From assembly GCF_002205645.1 (NCBI RefSeq), contig NZ_NIOF01000008.1, positions 1 through 64,000 on the forward strand: a DNA stretch of 64,000 nt, given 5' to 3'. This DNA comes from Roseateles aquatilis (GTDB taxonomy: Bacteria > Pseudomonadota > Gammaproteobacteria > Burkholderiales > Burkholderiaceae_C). The position numbers and the translations under genes are program-made. The first letter of the stretch is position 1, and every line of letters begins with the position of its first letter. The notes below the pieces were generated by a model, which saw only the letters and a program-made list of their open reading frames with translations, was not told where the DNA came from and made no database searches. This document shows positions 27,050-35,046 of the stretch, piece by piece.

Positions 27050-29104
27050 TCAGGATGCGGCGGCGGGCGTGGATGCCGGAGCCTGGGCGCCGTCGGCGCC
27101 TTCCTCGGCATTGAGGTCGATGGCCAGCGTGAGCACGCCGCTCGGCTCCTCGTCCTCCTCCGATTCGGCCTCCGTGTCGGCGGCCGGCGCGGCTTCCGCG
27201 TCCAGGCGCTCGACCAGCGTGGCGTGCACGTCCAGCGTCAACTCGTCCAGGCCGGTGATGCGCACCTTGACGTGGCTGTTGCGCGGCAGGTTCTCGCAAC
27301 CGAGCGCGCGGAAGACCAGCGGCAGCTCGTCGGCGCGCACCAGGCCGTCCTTCAGCACGGCGGCGGTCAGCTCGGTGATGCCTTGCTGCTGCACGTAGCG
27401 CAGCGTCCAGTAGCGCTCGATGCCAGACTGGAAGCCGTTGTAGGCGCTGTAGGCGGCGTCGAATCCCGAGATGATCGAGAACAGCTGCGCGTCCTTGGGC
27501 TTGAACGGCGCGACCAGCGCGGCGGTGCGGCCGTGGCGGGCGCAGGCGATGATCTGCCACTGGTTCACGAGGTCGACGTAGCGGCGCAGCGGCGACGTGG
27601 CCCAGGTGTATTGCGACACGCCCATGCCGGCATGCGGCGCGGGCCTGGTGCCCATGCGCACCTTGATGCCGGGCGCCAGGCTGGCCTGGCTGCGGTAGAT
27701 GCCGGGCACGCCGGACTCGGCCAGCAGCGCGCCCCAGCTGGAGTTGGCCAGGATCATCGCCTCGGCCACGATCAGGTCGAGCGCGGCGCCGCGCTGGCGG
27801 ATGCCGATGCTGACCTGCTCGCTGCCGTCGGGCTCGCGCTCGGCGGCGTTGTCGAGGCGGAAGTTGTAGTCGGGCCGGTTGAAGTTCTCCGGCTTGCCGC
27901 GCACGACCTCGCGCTTGGCCTTCAGGTCCTTGGCGAGGCGATAGGCGAAGGCCAGGTCGTCGGCGAACGCATAGTCGGCCGGCGCCGCGCCGGTCAAGGT
28001 GGCGTCGGTGATGACGTTGTCCAGCTTGTCATGACGCAGGTTGGCGACGATGGACACGCGCTCGAGCCTGGTCTCGCGCGCGGTGATCTCGAGCGTCGCC
28101 TCGTCCATCGTCAGGTAGATGCTGACGGCGGGGCAGTCGCGGCCCTCGATCAGCGTGTAGGCCTGGACGACGTCGTCGGGCAGCATCGTCAGCTTCCAGC
28201 CCGGCATGTAGACGGTGGAGAAACGATCGCGGGCGACCTTGTCGACGGCGGAATCCGGCTGGATCGCCAGGCCGGGCGCGGCGATGTGCACGCCGAAGAT
28301 CACCGTGCCCGATCCCAGGCCCTGGACCGACAGCGCGTCGTCGATCTCGGTGGTGGCGGAGTCGTCGATCGAGAAGGCCTTGACCGGCGCGAGCGGCAGC
28401 TCGTCCTTGATCTCGGGCGCGGTCAGCGCCGGGAAACCGGTGCCCTTGGGGAAGTGCTCGAAGAGGAAGCGCTTCCAGTGGAACTGGTAGGGGCTGGTGA
28501 TCGCGCCGGCGTCCTTGAGCAGGTCCAGCGGCGCCTTGTGGCTGCGCTTGGCGGCCTCGACCAGCGCCTTGTACTCGGGGCCGTTCTTGTCCGGGCGGAA
28601 CAGGATCTTGTAGATCTGGTCGGCGATCGGCTGCGGGCATTGGCCCCGCGCCATCTCGTCGGCCCATTGCTCGATCTGCGCGGCGATCTGCTTCTTGCGC
28701 TCGATGCCGAGCAACGCGGCCTTGACGATGTCCGCCGGCGCCTTCTTGAACTGCCCCTTGCCCATGCGGCGGAAGTAATGGGGCGATTCGAACAGCCGGA
28801 ACAACGCGCCGGCCTGCTGGCCGAGCGTCGACTTGGCGTCGAAGTAATCGCGGGCAAGGTCGGCGAAGCCGAACTCGGTGTCGGGCGCGAATTCCCAGGC
28901 GAGATCGAGGTCGATCTCCTGGGCCAGCCGCTGGCCGTCCGCGATCAGCTCGGCCGGGGACGGCTTGTCGAACTTCAGGAGGACGTTGGCGGCCTTCACT
29001 TTGACGCGCTTGCCCGAATCGAGCTCGATCTGCATCGAGGATTCGGCTTCGGACAGGACGCGACCGGCGAGGAATTTTCCGGCTTCTTCGAACAGGGCAA
29101 ACAT
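27050..29104 (-). CDS. RNB-domain exoribonuclease (RNase II/R family)
   Basis: This 684-residue enzyme is predicted to degrade RNA 3' to 5'. The catalytic RNB domain starts near residue 245 with AFSIDDSATTEIDDALSV, which holds the Asp cluster for two metals, and contains GVHIAAPGLAI and the late segment YTWATSPLRRYVDLVNQWQ. The C-terminal S1-like region (VKVRITGLDELTLDV) is short and ends in an acidic Ala-rich tail. The N-terminal part lacks clear cold-shock domains, so it is neither a typical RNase R nor RNase II; similar short forms occur in other Burkholderiales. It is first in the minus-strand run towards tlpA. Confidence 0.88.
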   Translation of the reverse strand: MFALFEEAGKFLAGRVLSEAESSMQIELDSGKRVKVKAANVLLKFDKPSPAELIADGQRLAQEIDLDLAWEFAPDTEFGFADLARDYFDAKSTLGQQAGALFRLFESPHYFRRMGKGQFKKAPADIVKAALLGIERKKQIAAQIEQWADEMARGQCPQPIADQIYKILFRPDKNGPEYKALVEAAKRSHKAPLDLLKDAGAITSPYQFHWKRFLFEHFPKGTGFPALTAPEIKDELPLAPVKAFSIDDSATTEIDDALSVQGLGSGTVIFGVHIAAPGLAIQPDSAVDKVARDRFSTVYMPGWKLTMLPDDVVQAYTLIEGRDCPAVSIYLTMDEATLEITARETRLERVSIVANLRHDKLDNVITDATLTGAAPADYAFADDLAFAYRLAKDLKAKREVVRGKPENFNRPDYNFRLDNAAEREPDGSEQVSIGIRQRGAALDLIVAEAMILANSSWGALLAESGVPGIYRSQASLAPGIKVRMGTRPAPHAGMGVSQYTWATSPLRRYVDLVNQWQIIACARHGRTAALVAPFKPKDAQLFSIISGFDAAYSAYNGFQSGIERYWTLRYVQQQGITELTAAVLKDGLVRADELPLVFRALGCENLPRNSHVKVRITGLDELTLDVHATLVERLDAEAAPAADTEAESEEDEEPSGVLTLAIDLNAEEGADGAQAPASTPAAAS

Positions 29105-29216
29105 AGCGGCGGGATTGTCGCTGATCGTGGAGGGGGCGCCGGTTGGGTGCCGGGGAGCGCTGTCTCAATTCGTTCCGGACGTGAGGCTCGTGGGCGCCGA
29201 TGCAACATCCCGCCGG

Positions 29217-29271
29217 TGACAAACGCCTGTCAACGCGATGTCAAACGCATGTCAAGGCGCGGTCACGGCGC
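29217..29271. repeat. Five TGTCAA-type repeats at exact 11-bp spacing
   Basis: TGACAA (29217), TGTCAA (29228, 29239 and 29250) and GGTCAC (29261) are each followed by a CG-rich pentamer, giving the unit TGTCAAACGCn. They lie in the divergent gap between the RNB ribonuclease and the lplT-like gene, about 50-100 bp before the latter. One unit per helical turn would place identical sites on the same DNA face. Confidence 0.7.
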
Positions 29272-29318
29272 TTTCGCATACTCGCGGCGAACTGCCCGCC
29301 CTGACCGGGGCCGATGCC

Positions 29319-30593
29319 ATGCCCCCGCGCTTTCACACCCTCATCGCCGCGCAGTTCTTCTCCGCGCTGGCGGACAACGCGTTGCTGATCGTGGGCATCG
29401 CGCTGCTGCGCGAGATGGGGCAGCCCGTGTGGTGGGCGCCGCTGCTGAAGCTGTGCTTCACGCTGGCCTACGTGGGCCTGGCGCCGGTCGTCGGGCTGAT
29501 CGCCGACGCGTGGCCCAAGGTCGCGCTGATGACCTGCATGAATGGATTGAAGGCGGTGGGCGTGGGCCTGATGGCGCTGGGGCTGGATCCGCTGATCGCC
29601 TTCGGCATCGTCGGCACCGCCGCTGCCTGCTACGCGCCGGCGAAGTACGGCCTCATCACCGAAATCGTTCCCCCGGGCAAGCTTGTCGCGGCCAACGGCT
29701 GGATCGAGGTCTCGGTGGTGTGCTCGGTGCTGCTGGGCACGCTGGTCGGCGGCCTGCTGGTCAGTCCCTGGTGGATGACGGCGGTCGGCGAGCTTGGCCT
29801 GGCGCAACCGCTGCGCGCGTCCTTGTGCGCGCTGCTCGCGATCTATGCGCTGGCGGCCGCGCTGCAACTGCGCGTGCCGGAGAGCGGCATCGCCTACCCG
29901 AAGGCGCCGACCCGTCCTCGCGAGATCCTGAGGGACTTTTACGCATCCAACGCCGCGTTGTGGCGTGACCGCCTGGGCGGCCGCCTGTCGCTGTCGATGA
30001 CGACCTTGTTCTGGGGCGCCGGCGCGACCTTGCAGCTCGCGGTGTTGCAGTGGGCGCAGGACGTGCTCGGCCTGCGGCTGAATCAGGGTGCCTATCTGCA
30101 GGCGACCGTGGCGATCGGCGTGGTGGTGGGCGCGGGCCTGGCGGGCCGCTGGATCGCGCTGCACCATTCGCTCAGAGTGATGCCGCTGGGCCTGATGCTG
30201 GGTGCGTTGATGCTGGGCACGCCGTGGGTGACCTCGCTGGGCTGGGCGCTGCCGGCGATGGTGTTGGTGGGGGCCGTGGGCGGCGCGATGGTCGTTCCGA
30301 TGAACGCGTTGTTGCAGCACCGCGGCGTGCAACTGCTCAGCGCTGGCCGCTCGATCGCCGTGCAGGGATTCAACGAGAACCTCAGCATCCTCCTGATGCT
30401 GGGCAGCTACGCGATCCTGCAAGCCTGCGGCGTGCCGCTGGTGTGGTTGATGAGCGGGCTTGGACTCTTCGTCTGCCTTTGTGTCCTCACGCTGATGGCA
30501 CGACGGCTGAGCGCCGCGACGAAAGCGGACCGAGCCCGGCCACCGGGCCGTCGCTGGCGCGGCGAGGACACGCGAGGCGCGGTCAAGGACTGA
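29319..30593 (+). CDS. lplT: Lysophospholipid transporter LplT-like MFS protein
   Basis: LplT flips lysophospholipids across the inner membrane for re-acylation. The 424-residue protein is an MFS transporter of about 12 helices. LIAAQFFSALADNALLIVG, CYAPAKYGLITEI, WGAGATLQLAVLQW and PMNALLQHRGVQLLSAGRS align with the E. coli LplT pattern. The acyltransferase partner Aas, often adjacent, is absent here. ATG 29319 matches the family start and leaves the repeat array outside the gene. The C-terminus (about 35 residues, Arg-rich) is extra, and its DNA is partly repeated 140 bp downstream. Confidence 0.87.
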   Translation: MPPRFHTLIAAQFFSALADNALLIVGIALLREMGQPVWWAPLLKLCFTLAYVGLAPVVGLIADAWPKVALMTCMNGLKAVGVGLMALGLDPLIAFGIVGTAAACYAPAKYGLITEIVPPGKLVAANGWIEVSVVCSVLLGTLVGGLLVSPWWMTAVGELGLAQPLRASLCALLAIYALAAALQLRVPESGIAYPKAPTRPREILRDFYASNAALWRDRLGGRLSLSMTTLFWGAGATLQLAVLQWAQDVLGLRLNQGAYLQATVAIGVVVGAGLAGRWIALHHSLRVMPLGLMLGALMLGTPWVTSLGWALPAMVLVGAVGGAMVVPMNALLQHRGVQLLSAGRSIAVQGFNENLSILLMLGSYAILQACGVPLVWLMSGLGLFVCLCVLTLMARRLSAATKADRARPPGRRWRGEDTRGAVKD

Positions 30594-30662
30594 TCAGCGC
30601 TTCGATCGGAGCGCGGGCCGCCGCGCCCGGACGTGAGTCACCACGGCTGAGCGCTGCGACGA

Positions 30663-30837
30663 GGACGGAGGGAGGCCGGCCGCGGGGCTGCCGCCGGCGC
30701 AGCGCGGGAGGGCGCCCAACTCGCCCTCTCGCCTTCGGCTCGTTTGGCTCGGACAGAGGCGCCCAGTCAGTGCTTGAACACGCTTCGCGTGCCCGCGCTG
30801 CGCCGGCGGCAGCCCCGCGGCCGGCCTCCCTCCGTCC
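30663..30837. repeat. Perfect 46-bp inverted repeat with 83-bp spacer
   Basis: The arms 30663-30708 and 30792-30837 are exact reverse complements over all 46 bases; both are very GC-rich and start or end with GGACGGAGGGAGG or its complement. The spacer contains no gene. The element sits between the convergent lplT-like and glycosyltransferase genes, where it could stop transcription from both sides. The left arm lies in a diverged copy of the lplT 3' end (see findings). Confidence 0.85.
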
Positions 30838-30863
30838 CTGCGCGGTCTCCGCGGGACGAAGAA

Positions 30864-32120
30864 CTACAGCGCCCGCACCGGCATCGTCGACAGCTGCGAC
30901 CCGGCGCGCAGCGCGGTGCTGGTGCCGTCGATGGCCGAGGCATAGACCTGCTCGATGCCTTGCACGATGCCATCCCAGTCGAGGGATTCAGCGCTCTCCC
31001 GCGCCGCGAGGCCCATGGCCCGCAACCGGGGCAGGTCGTCCATCAACGCCAGCGTCCGCGACTGGAAGGCTTGCGCGTCGTTGAACGGCGCGAGGCCGCC
31101 ATTGCCGCCGTCCCGCACCAGCAGCGCCGCCGCGGCGTACTGGTAGGCCATGACCGGCAGGCCGCTGGCCAATGCCTCCGGCGTGACGTTGCCGTAGGTC
31201 TCGGTGATGCTGGGGAAGACGAACAGATCGCCGCTGGCATAACAGGCCGCGAGGTCCTCGCCGTGGCGCATGCCGGCGAAGACGACGTTGGCGGACGGCG
31301 GCAGGCGCTGCTCCAGATCGGCGCGCGCCGGCCCGTCACCGACCAGCACCAGCCGGGCGCGCGGCTGGCGCTGCAGCAGCGCCGGCCACAGATCGACGAG
31401 CAACTGGAGATTCTTCTCCGCCGCCAGCCGTCCCACATGCAGCAGCACCGGATCGCCCGATGCCGCGCCCCAACTGGCGCGCAGCGCCTCGCTGCGACGC
31501 GACGGGTGGAACAGCTGTGTGTCGACGCCGCGCGCGATCACGCTGACGTGACGGAAGCCTTGCGCCATCAGCTCGCCGGCCAGCGCCGCGTTCGGCACCA
31601 TCGTGCTGTGGCAGCGGTTATGGAACTTGCGCAGGTAGGCCAGCAGCGGGCGGCGCAGCCAGCCGATGCCGTAATGCTGGGCGTAGGCATGGAAGTTGGT
31701 GCGGAACTCCGACACCACCGGCAGCTTGAGCTGCCGCGCCGCCTGCAGCGCGGACCAGCCCATCGGGCCTTCCGTCGCGATGTGGACGACGTCCGGCCGC
31801 TTGCTGGCCCACAGGTTGACCAGTGTGCGCTTGGACACCACGCCCATGCGCAGATGCGGATAACGCGGCACGGCCAGGCCGCGCATCAGCACCTCGTCGA
31901 TCGGCGCCTCCTGCCGCGCGGCGGCTCCGGCGGGCGGCTGGCGCGGGCGCAGCAACTGCACCGCATGGTCGCGGGACTGCAAGCCCCTGACCACGCAGGC
32001 GATGCTGCGCGCCACGCCGTTGACCTCCGGGGGATAGGTCTCCGTCACCACCGCGACGCGGAAATGCCGCTGGCGGGTGGGGAGCTCGTCGACTTCGAGT
32101 TCGATCGGCGCGGTCGTCAT
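30864..32120 (-). CDS. Glycosyltransferase, GT4 family
   Basis: This 418-residue GT-B enzyme is predicted to move a sugar from a nucleotide donor, with retention, to a lipid or saccharide at the membrane surface. The N-terminal Rossmann domain starts RVAVVTETYPPEVNGVARS, a pattern typical of GDP-mannose- and UDP-sugar-using GT4 enzymes such as diacylglycerol glycosyltransferases. The C-terminal domain has LLHVGRLAAEKNLQLLVDLW, LVLVGDGPARADLEQ and the EX7E-like ITETYGNVTPEALASGLPV. ATG 32120 is chosen over an upstream GTG. The acceptor is unknown. It is divergent from the DUF962-like gene. Confidence 0.88.
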   Translation of the reverse strand: MTTAPIELEVDELPTRQRHFRVAVVTETYPPEVNGVARSIACVVRGLQSRDHAVQLLRPRQPPAGAAARQEAPIDEVLMRGLAVPRYPHLRMGVVSKRTLVNLWASKRPDVVHIATEGPMGWSALQAARQLKLPVVSEFRTNFHAYAQHYGIGWLRRPLLAYLRKFHNRCHSTMVPNAALAGELMAQGFRHVSVIARGVDTQLFHPSRRSEALRASWGAASGDPVLLHVGRLAAEKNLQLLVDLWPALLQRQPRARLVLVGDGPARADLEQRLPPSANVVFAGMRHGEDLAACYASGDLFVFPSITETYGNVTPEALASGLPVMAYQYAAAALLVRDGGNGGLAPFNDAQAFQSRTLALMDDLPRLRAMGLAARESAESLDWDGIVQGIEQVYASAIDGTSTALRAGSQLSTMPVRAL

Positions 32121-32295
32121 GGCCGGAATGATGGTCGTCGATCGCAACAGTTCTGTGACGGTGCCGACCGTCACGCGCCTGAAACAGCGAATAGACACAG
32201 TCGCCACGCGTCCGTCATCGCCGCATCACCGTCTCATCACGGCGTTGCCATCGATCGACGTCACGCTCACCCGCTCACCCTTGGACGAGGCCCGC

Positions 32296-32937
32296 ATGAA
32301 CGATTTTCTGGCACTCCTGAACGAACAGCGTTGGGACGACCACCGCTACTACCACCATTGCCGCATCAACCAGTCGCTGCACCTGTTGAGCGCCTGCTGC
32401 TTCGTGATCGCCTACGGGCTGCTGCTGGTCGACCCGGCCTGGGCCGCGCTGCTGGCCTGGGGCGTCTCGATGACCAGCCGCCAGGCCGGCCACTTCTTCT
32501 TCGAGCCCAAGGGCTACGACGAAGTGAACCAGGCCACCCACGAGTACAAGGAAGAGATCAAGGTCGGCTACAACCTGCGCCGCAAGATCGTGCTGATGGG
32601 CCTGTGGGCCGCGTCGCCGGTGCTGCTGTGGCTGCAGCCGGGGCTGTTCGGCGTGTTCGAGCCGGCCACCAGCTTCGTCGAGTATCTGCATCAACTGGGC
32701 ATGCTCTGGTTCTGGCTGGGCGCCGGCGGCCTGGCCTTCCGCGTGCTGCAACTGGCGGTGATCCGCGACCTGCGCACCGGCCTGGCCTGGGCGACGAAGA
32801 TCGTCACGGACCCGTTCCACGACATCCAGCTGTACCACCGCGCACCGTTGCATCTGTTGCGCGGTGAGCGCATGGACCCGATGCATTGGGCCCGTGGCGA
32901 TGGGCACAATGCGGTGAACGGCGAACAGGCGGCCTGA
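32296..32937 (+). CDS. DUF962/Mpo1-like membrane protein
   Basis: This 213-residue protein has three or four membrane helices (SLHLLSACCFVIAYGLLLV, AALLAWGVSMTSRQAGHFFF, VLLWLQPGLFGVF, MLWFWLGAGGLAF). The His pattern HHCRINQSLH and GHFFFEPKGYDE resembles the DUF962/Mpo1 group, in which yeast Mpo1 is an iron-dependent 2-hydroxy fatty acid dioxygenase. That match is by eye and not firm. It faces away from the glycosyltransferase and precedes a lipoprotein hydrolase; lipid-related work is plausible but inferred. Confidence 0.55.
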   Translation: MNDFLALLNEQRWDDHRYYHHCRINQSLHLLSACCFVIAYGLLLVDPAWAALLAWGVSMTSRQAGHFFFEPKGYDEVNQATHEYKEEIKVGYNLRRKIVLMGLWAASPVLLWLQPGLFGVFEPATSFVEYLHQLGMLWFWLGAGGLAFRVLQLAVIRDLRTGLAWATKIVTDPFHDIQLYHRAPLHLLRGERMDPMHWARGDGHNAVNGEQAA

Positions 32938-33047
32938 CCCGACACGAGCGACGCGCCGCGATCCGGCCTCGCCGGATCGCACACAGACGCGGGGACAGGC
33001 GCCGGACCGGCCCTCGGCCGGCCATGCCGACAAGAAGGAGTTCCCGC

Positions 33048-33995
33048 ATGTCTTTGTCAGAACGGCGCCACGAGGCGCCGATCTCGTTGCCGTCGCCATC
33101 GCAGTCATTGGCGCGCCGCGCGGCGCTCGCGATGGCGGTCGCCTCGGCCGCGCTGCTCGCCGGGTGCGGCAGCGTGATGCCCAACACCGGCAATCAGCGC
33201 GTCCTCGGCGGCCCCATCGTCTACACGCAGGTGGGTCGGGGCGATCCGACGATCGTCCTGCAATCGGGCTTGGGCGACGGCCGCGACCCGTGGGCGGCGG
33301 TGCTGCAGGAGCTGCGTCCGCATCACAGCGTCTTCGCCTACGACCGCCCCGGCTACGGCGACAGCACTGCCACGCCGCCGACGCCGCGCAGCCCCTGCGG
33401 CATCGCCACGGAGTTGCACGAGCTGCTCAAGAGCGCCGGCATCAAGCCGCCGTACGTGCTGGTCGGCCACTCGATCGGCGGGCTGTACCAGTACGCCTAC
33501 TCGCGGCTCTACCCCGACGAAGTGGCGGGCCTGGTGCTCGTCGACGCCACCCACCCGATGCACCTGCGCCGCATGCAGGTCGAGGTGCCGCTGATGGCCA
33601 ACATGCTGGACAGCATGAGTCGCCGCGTCTTCCGCGGCATGACGCAGGCGGAGTTCAACATGCAGCAGGAATGCGTCGACGCGCTGCTGCAGAAGCCGCG
33701 GCCGGACGTGCCCGTGCGCGTGCTGACGCGCACCGTGTACTCGCCGATGGAAGCGGCCAGCGGCTTCGAGGCGATGGTCCACGGGCTGGAACCCAACTGG
33801 CTGCCGTTGACCGGCGCGGCGCGCCTGCAGCCGGTGGAGGGCTCGGGGCATTACATCCAGCGGGACAAGCCGGAGGTCGTCGTGGAGGCGATCGACGAGG
33901 TGACGCGGGAAGCACGGGAGCGCGCGGCGGCGAAGGAGCGGGCGGCGAAGGCGGCCGATGTCGCGTCGGCGCCGGAGGGCACCGTCACGCGGTGA
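33048..33995 (+). CDS. Alpha/beta hydrolase, predicted lipoprotein
   Basis: In this 315-residue protein the signal peptide ends in a lipobox (ASAALLAGCGS), so it is probably lipid-anchored. The hydrolase fold follows: oxyanion region LQSGLGDGRD, nucleophile elbow VGHSIGG, an acid in a LVLVDATHP-like strand, and catalytic His in EGSGHYIQ. The substrate is unknown; the small pocket family includes esterases and C-C hydrolases. AAGGAG precedes ATG 33048. The last 30 residues are a charged Ala/Glu/Arg tail. A GATCCGGC/GCCGGATC hairpin lies in the preceding gap. Confidence 0.85.
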   Translation: MSLSERRHEAPISLPSPSQSLARRAALAMAVASAALLAGCGSVMPNTGNQRVLGGPIVYTQVGRGDPTIVLQSGLGDGRDPWAAVLQELRPHHSVFAYDRPGYGDSTATPPTPRSPCGIATELHELLKSAGIKPPYVLVGHSIGGLYQYAYSRLYPDEVAGLVLVDATHPMHLRRMQVEVPLMANMLDSMSRRVFRGMTQAEFNMQQECVDALLQKPRPDVPVRVLTRTVYSPMEAASGFEAMVHGLEPNWLPLTGAARLQPVEGSGHYIQRDKPEVVVEAIDEVTREARERAAAKERAAKAADVASAPEGTVTR

Positions 33996-34001
33996 GCGGC
34001 C

Positions 34002-34409
34002 TCACGCGTCCTTGTCCGCGGGCTTGTCCTTGCCGGGGAACAGGCCGCGGATCACGCCGAGGAAGGCGGCCAGCACGCTGACGGTCACACCGGTCGTGAC
34101 GGCGACGATGACCTGATCGGACCACAGGTCGGCGCCGCTCAGCGCCTTTATCGCGCCTTGTGCCGCGAGCAGCATCGTCCACATGACGAGGCAGCCCGCC
34201 GCGAGACCGTGGGCCCGATCGGCGTAGGTCGCCCGAAGCTGCCGATTCGCGCGCAGGTCCTCGGCCCACTCGTGACGCAGGGTCTGATCGCCTGACGGGA
34301 GGGGGCTTGCAGGCCAGGCGTCCGCGGCACCGGCAGAGTCCCGCATCGCACGCGATATCGGGCGCTCGGCGCCGAAGCGCTGCATCCATTCGTCTCGGGA
34401 TGTGGGCAT
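34002..34409 (-). CDS. Two-helix membrane protein, candidate toxin partner
   Basis: This 135-residue protein has a polar N-terminal half and two hydrophobic helices (about 68-90 LAAGCLVMWTMLLAAQGAI and about 98-122 VIVAVTTGVTVSVLAAFLGV) with a short Lys/Asp tail. No family is recognised. It starts 3 bp after the stop of the Panacea-domain gene, so it is translated from the same message. Small membrane proteins are one class of toxin reported with Panacea antitoxins, so a membrane-depolarising toxin is a reasonable hypothesis. The base composition looks less GC-rich than the flanking genes. Confidence 0.5.
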   Translation of the reverse strand: MPTSRDEWMQRFGAERPISRAMRDSAGAADAWPASPLPSGDQTLRHEWAEDLRANRQLRATYADRAHGLAAGCLVMWTMLLAAQGAIKALSGADLWSDQVIVAVTTGVTVSVLAAFLGVIRGLFPGKDKPADKDA

Positions 34410-34412
34410 GGC

Positions 34413-34883
34413 TCAGATCGTCGGATCGACACGAATCATGTCATTGGGAATGACACTGCCATTCGGCTCCCCCCGTGACCAGGCCGAGTCCGGCTCATGG
34501 GTCAGGTCCGAGAGCGCCCGCGCGCTGAACTTTCCGTAGCGATCGATGATGGCGTCGACGAGGCCCCAGGCGTCGTCGTCCCAGTCCGGGATCACCGGGG
34601 TCCTCCAGTGCTCTCGCTCCGAGTCGCCCGACAGCGTTCTCACGGTCTGAAGGACAGGGCGGTTTCCATACGCCTGATACTGGCTCTGGATGCACGGGAT
34701 CAAGGGTCCGTGGGTCCAGCGGATGAAGATGTCCGTCACCAAAGGCGTCTGGCGAACCTTCAGGTGCCATGCGTGAGCGAAGTACATGAGCTTCTGCAGC
34801 TTCATGGACGACAGGCCCTCGAGCCGACCTTCCTGAGCCCGCTGCACGAATGCGTTGGCGACTGCATACGCCGAATAGGTCAT
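34413..34883 (-). CDS. Panacea-domain (DUF4065, SocA/GepA-like) protein, candidate antitoxin
   Basis: This 156-residue protein has the features of the Panacea fold: MTYSAYAVANAFVQRAQ at the start, LSSMKLQKLMYFAHAWHLKV (the KLQKLLYFA motif), FIRWTHGPLIPCIQSQY (WxxGPV-like motif), and the late segment FSARALSDLTHEPDSAW. These domains act as versatile antitoxins in PanAT systems and also occur in phage proteins such as GepA. GGAGGAATCC precedes ATG 34883, so that start is preferred over a longer frame. The two-helix membrane protein follows 3 bp downstream. Lower GC than its neighbours suggests transfer. Confidence 0.8.
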   Translation of the reverse strand: MTYSAYAVANAFVQRAQEGRLEGLSSMKLQKLMYFAHAWHLKVRQTPLVTDIFIRWTHGPLIPCIQSQYQAYGNRPVLQTVRTLSGDSEREHWRTPVIPDWDDDAWGLVDAIIDRYGKFSARALSDLTHEPDSAWSRGEPNGSVIPNDMIRVDPTI

Positions 34884-35046
34884 GGATTCCTCCGTCGAAG
34901 CGCACCGCGAAGACCGATGCGAGGTGGAGGAGTCTAGGAAGCGCCGCCCGCGAAGGGCAGGGGTCGACGCTGACATTCGTCAATGTCACCTTGAATGCCC
35001 CCGTGGGAGGGAGTGCGTCAGCGCCGCATCGGCATCCCGTCGCGTT

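Noticed and set aside
29217-29271. The 11-bp repeats as a CRISPR array
   Set aside because: Units are too short, there are no unique spacers of constant length, and no cas genes are near.
30663-30837. The inverted repeat as ends of a complete insertion sequence
   Set aside because: Only 83 bp lie between the arms and no transposase is encoded.
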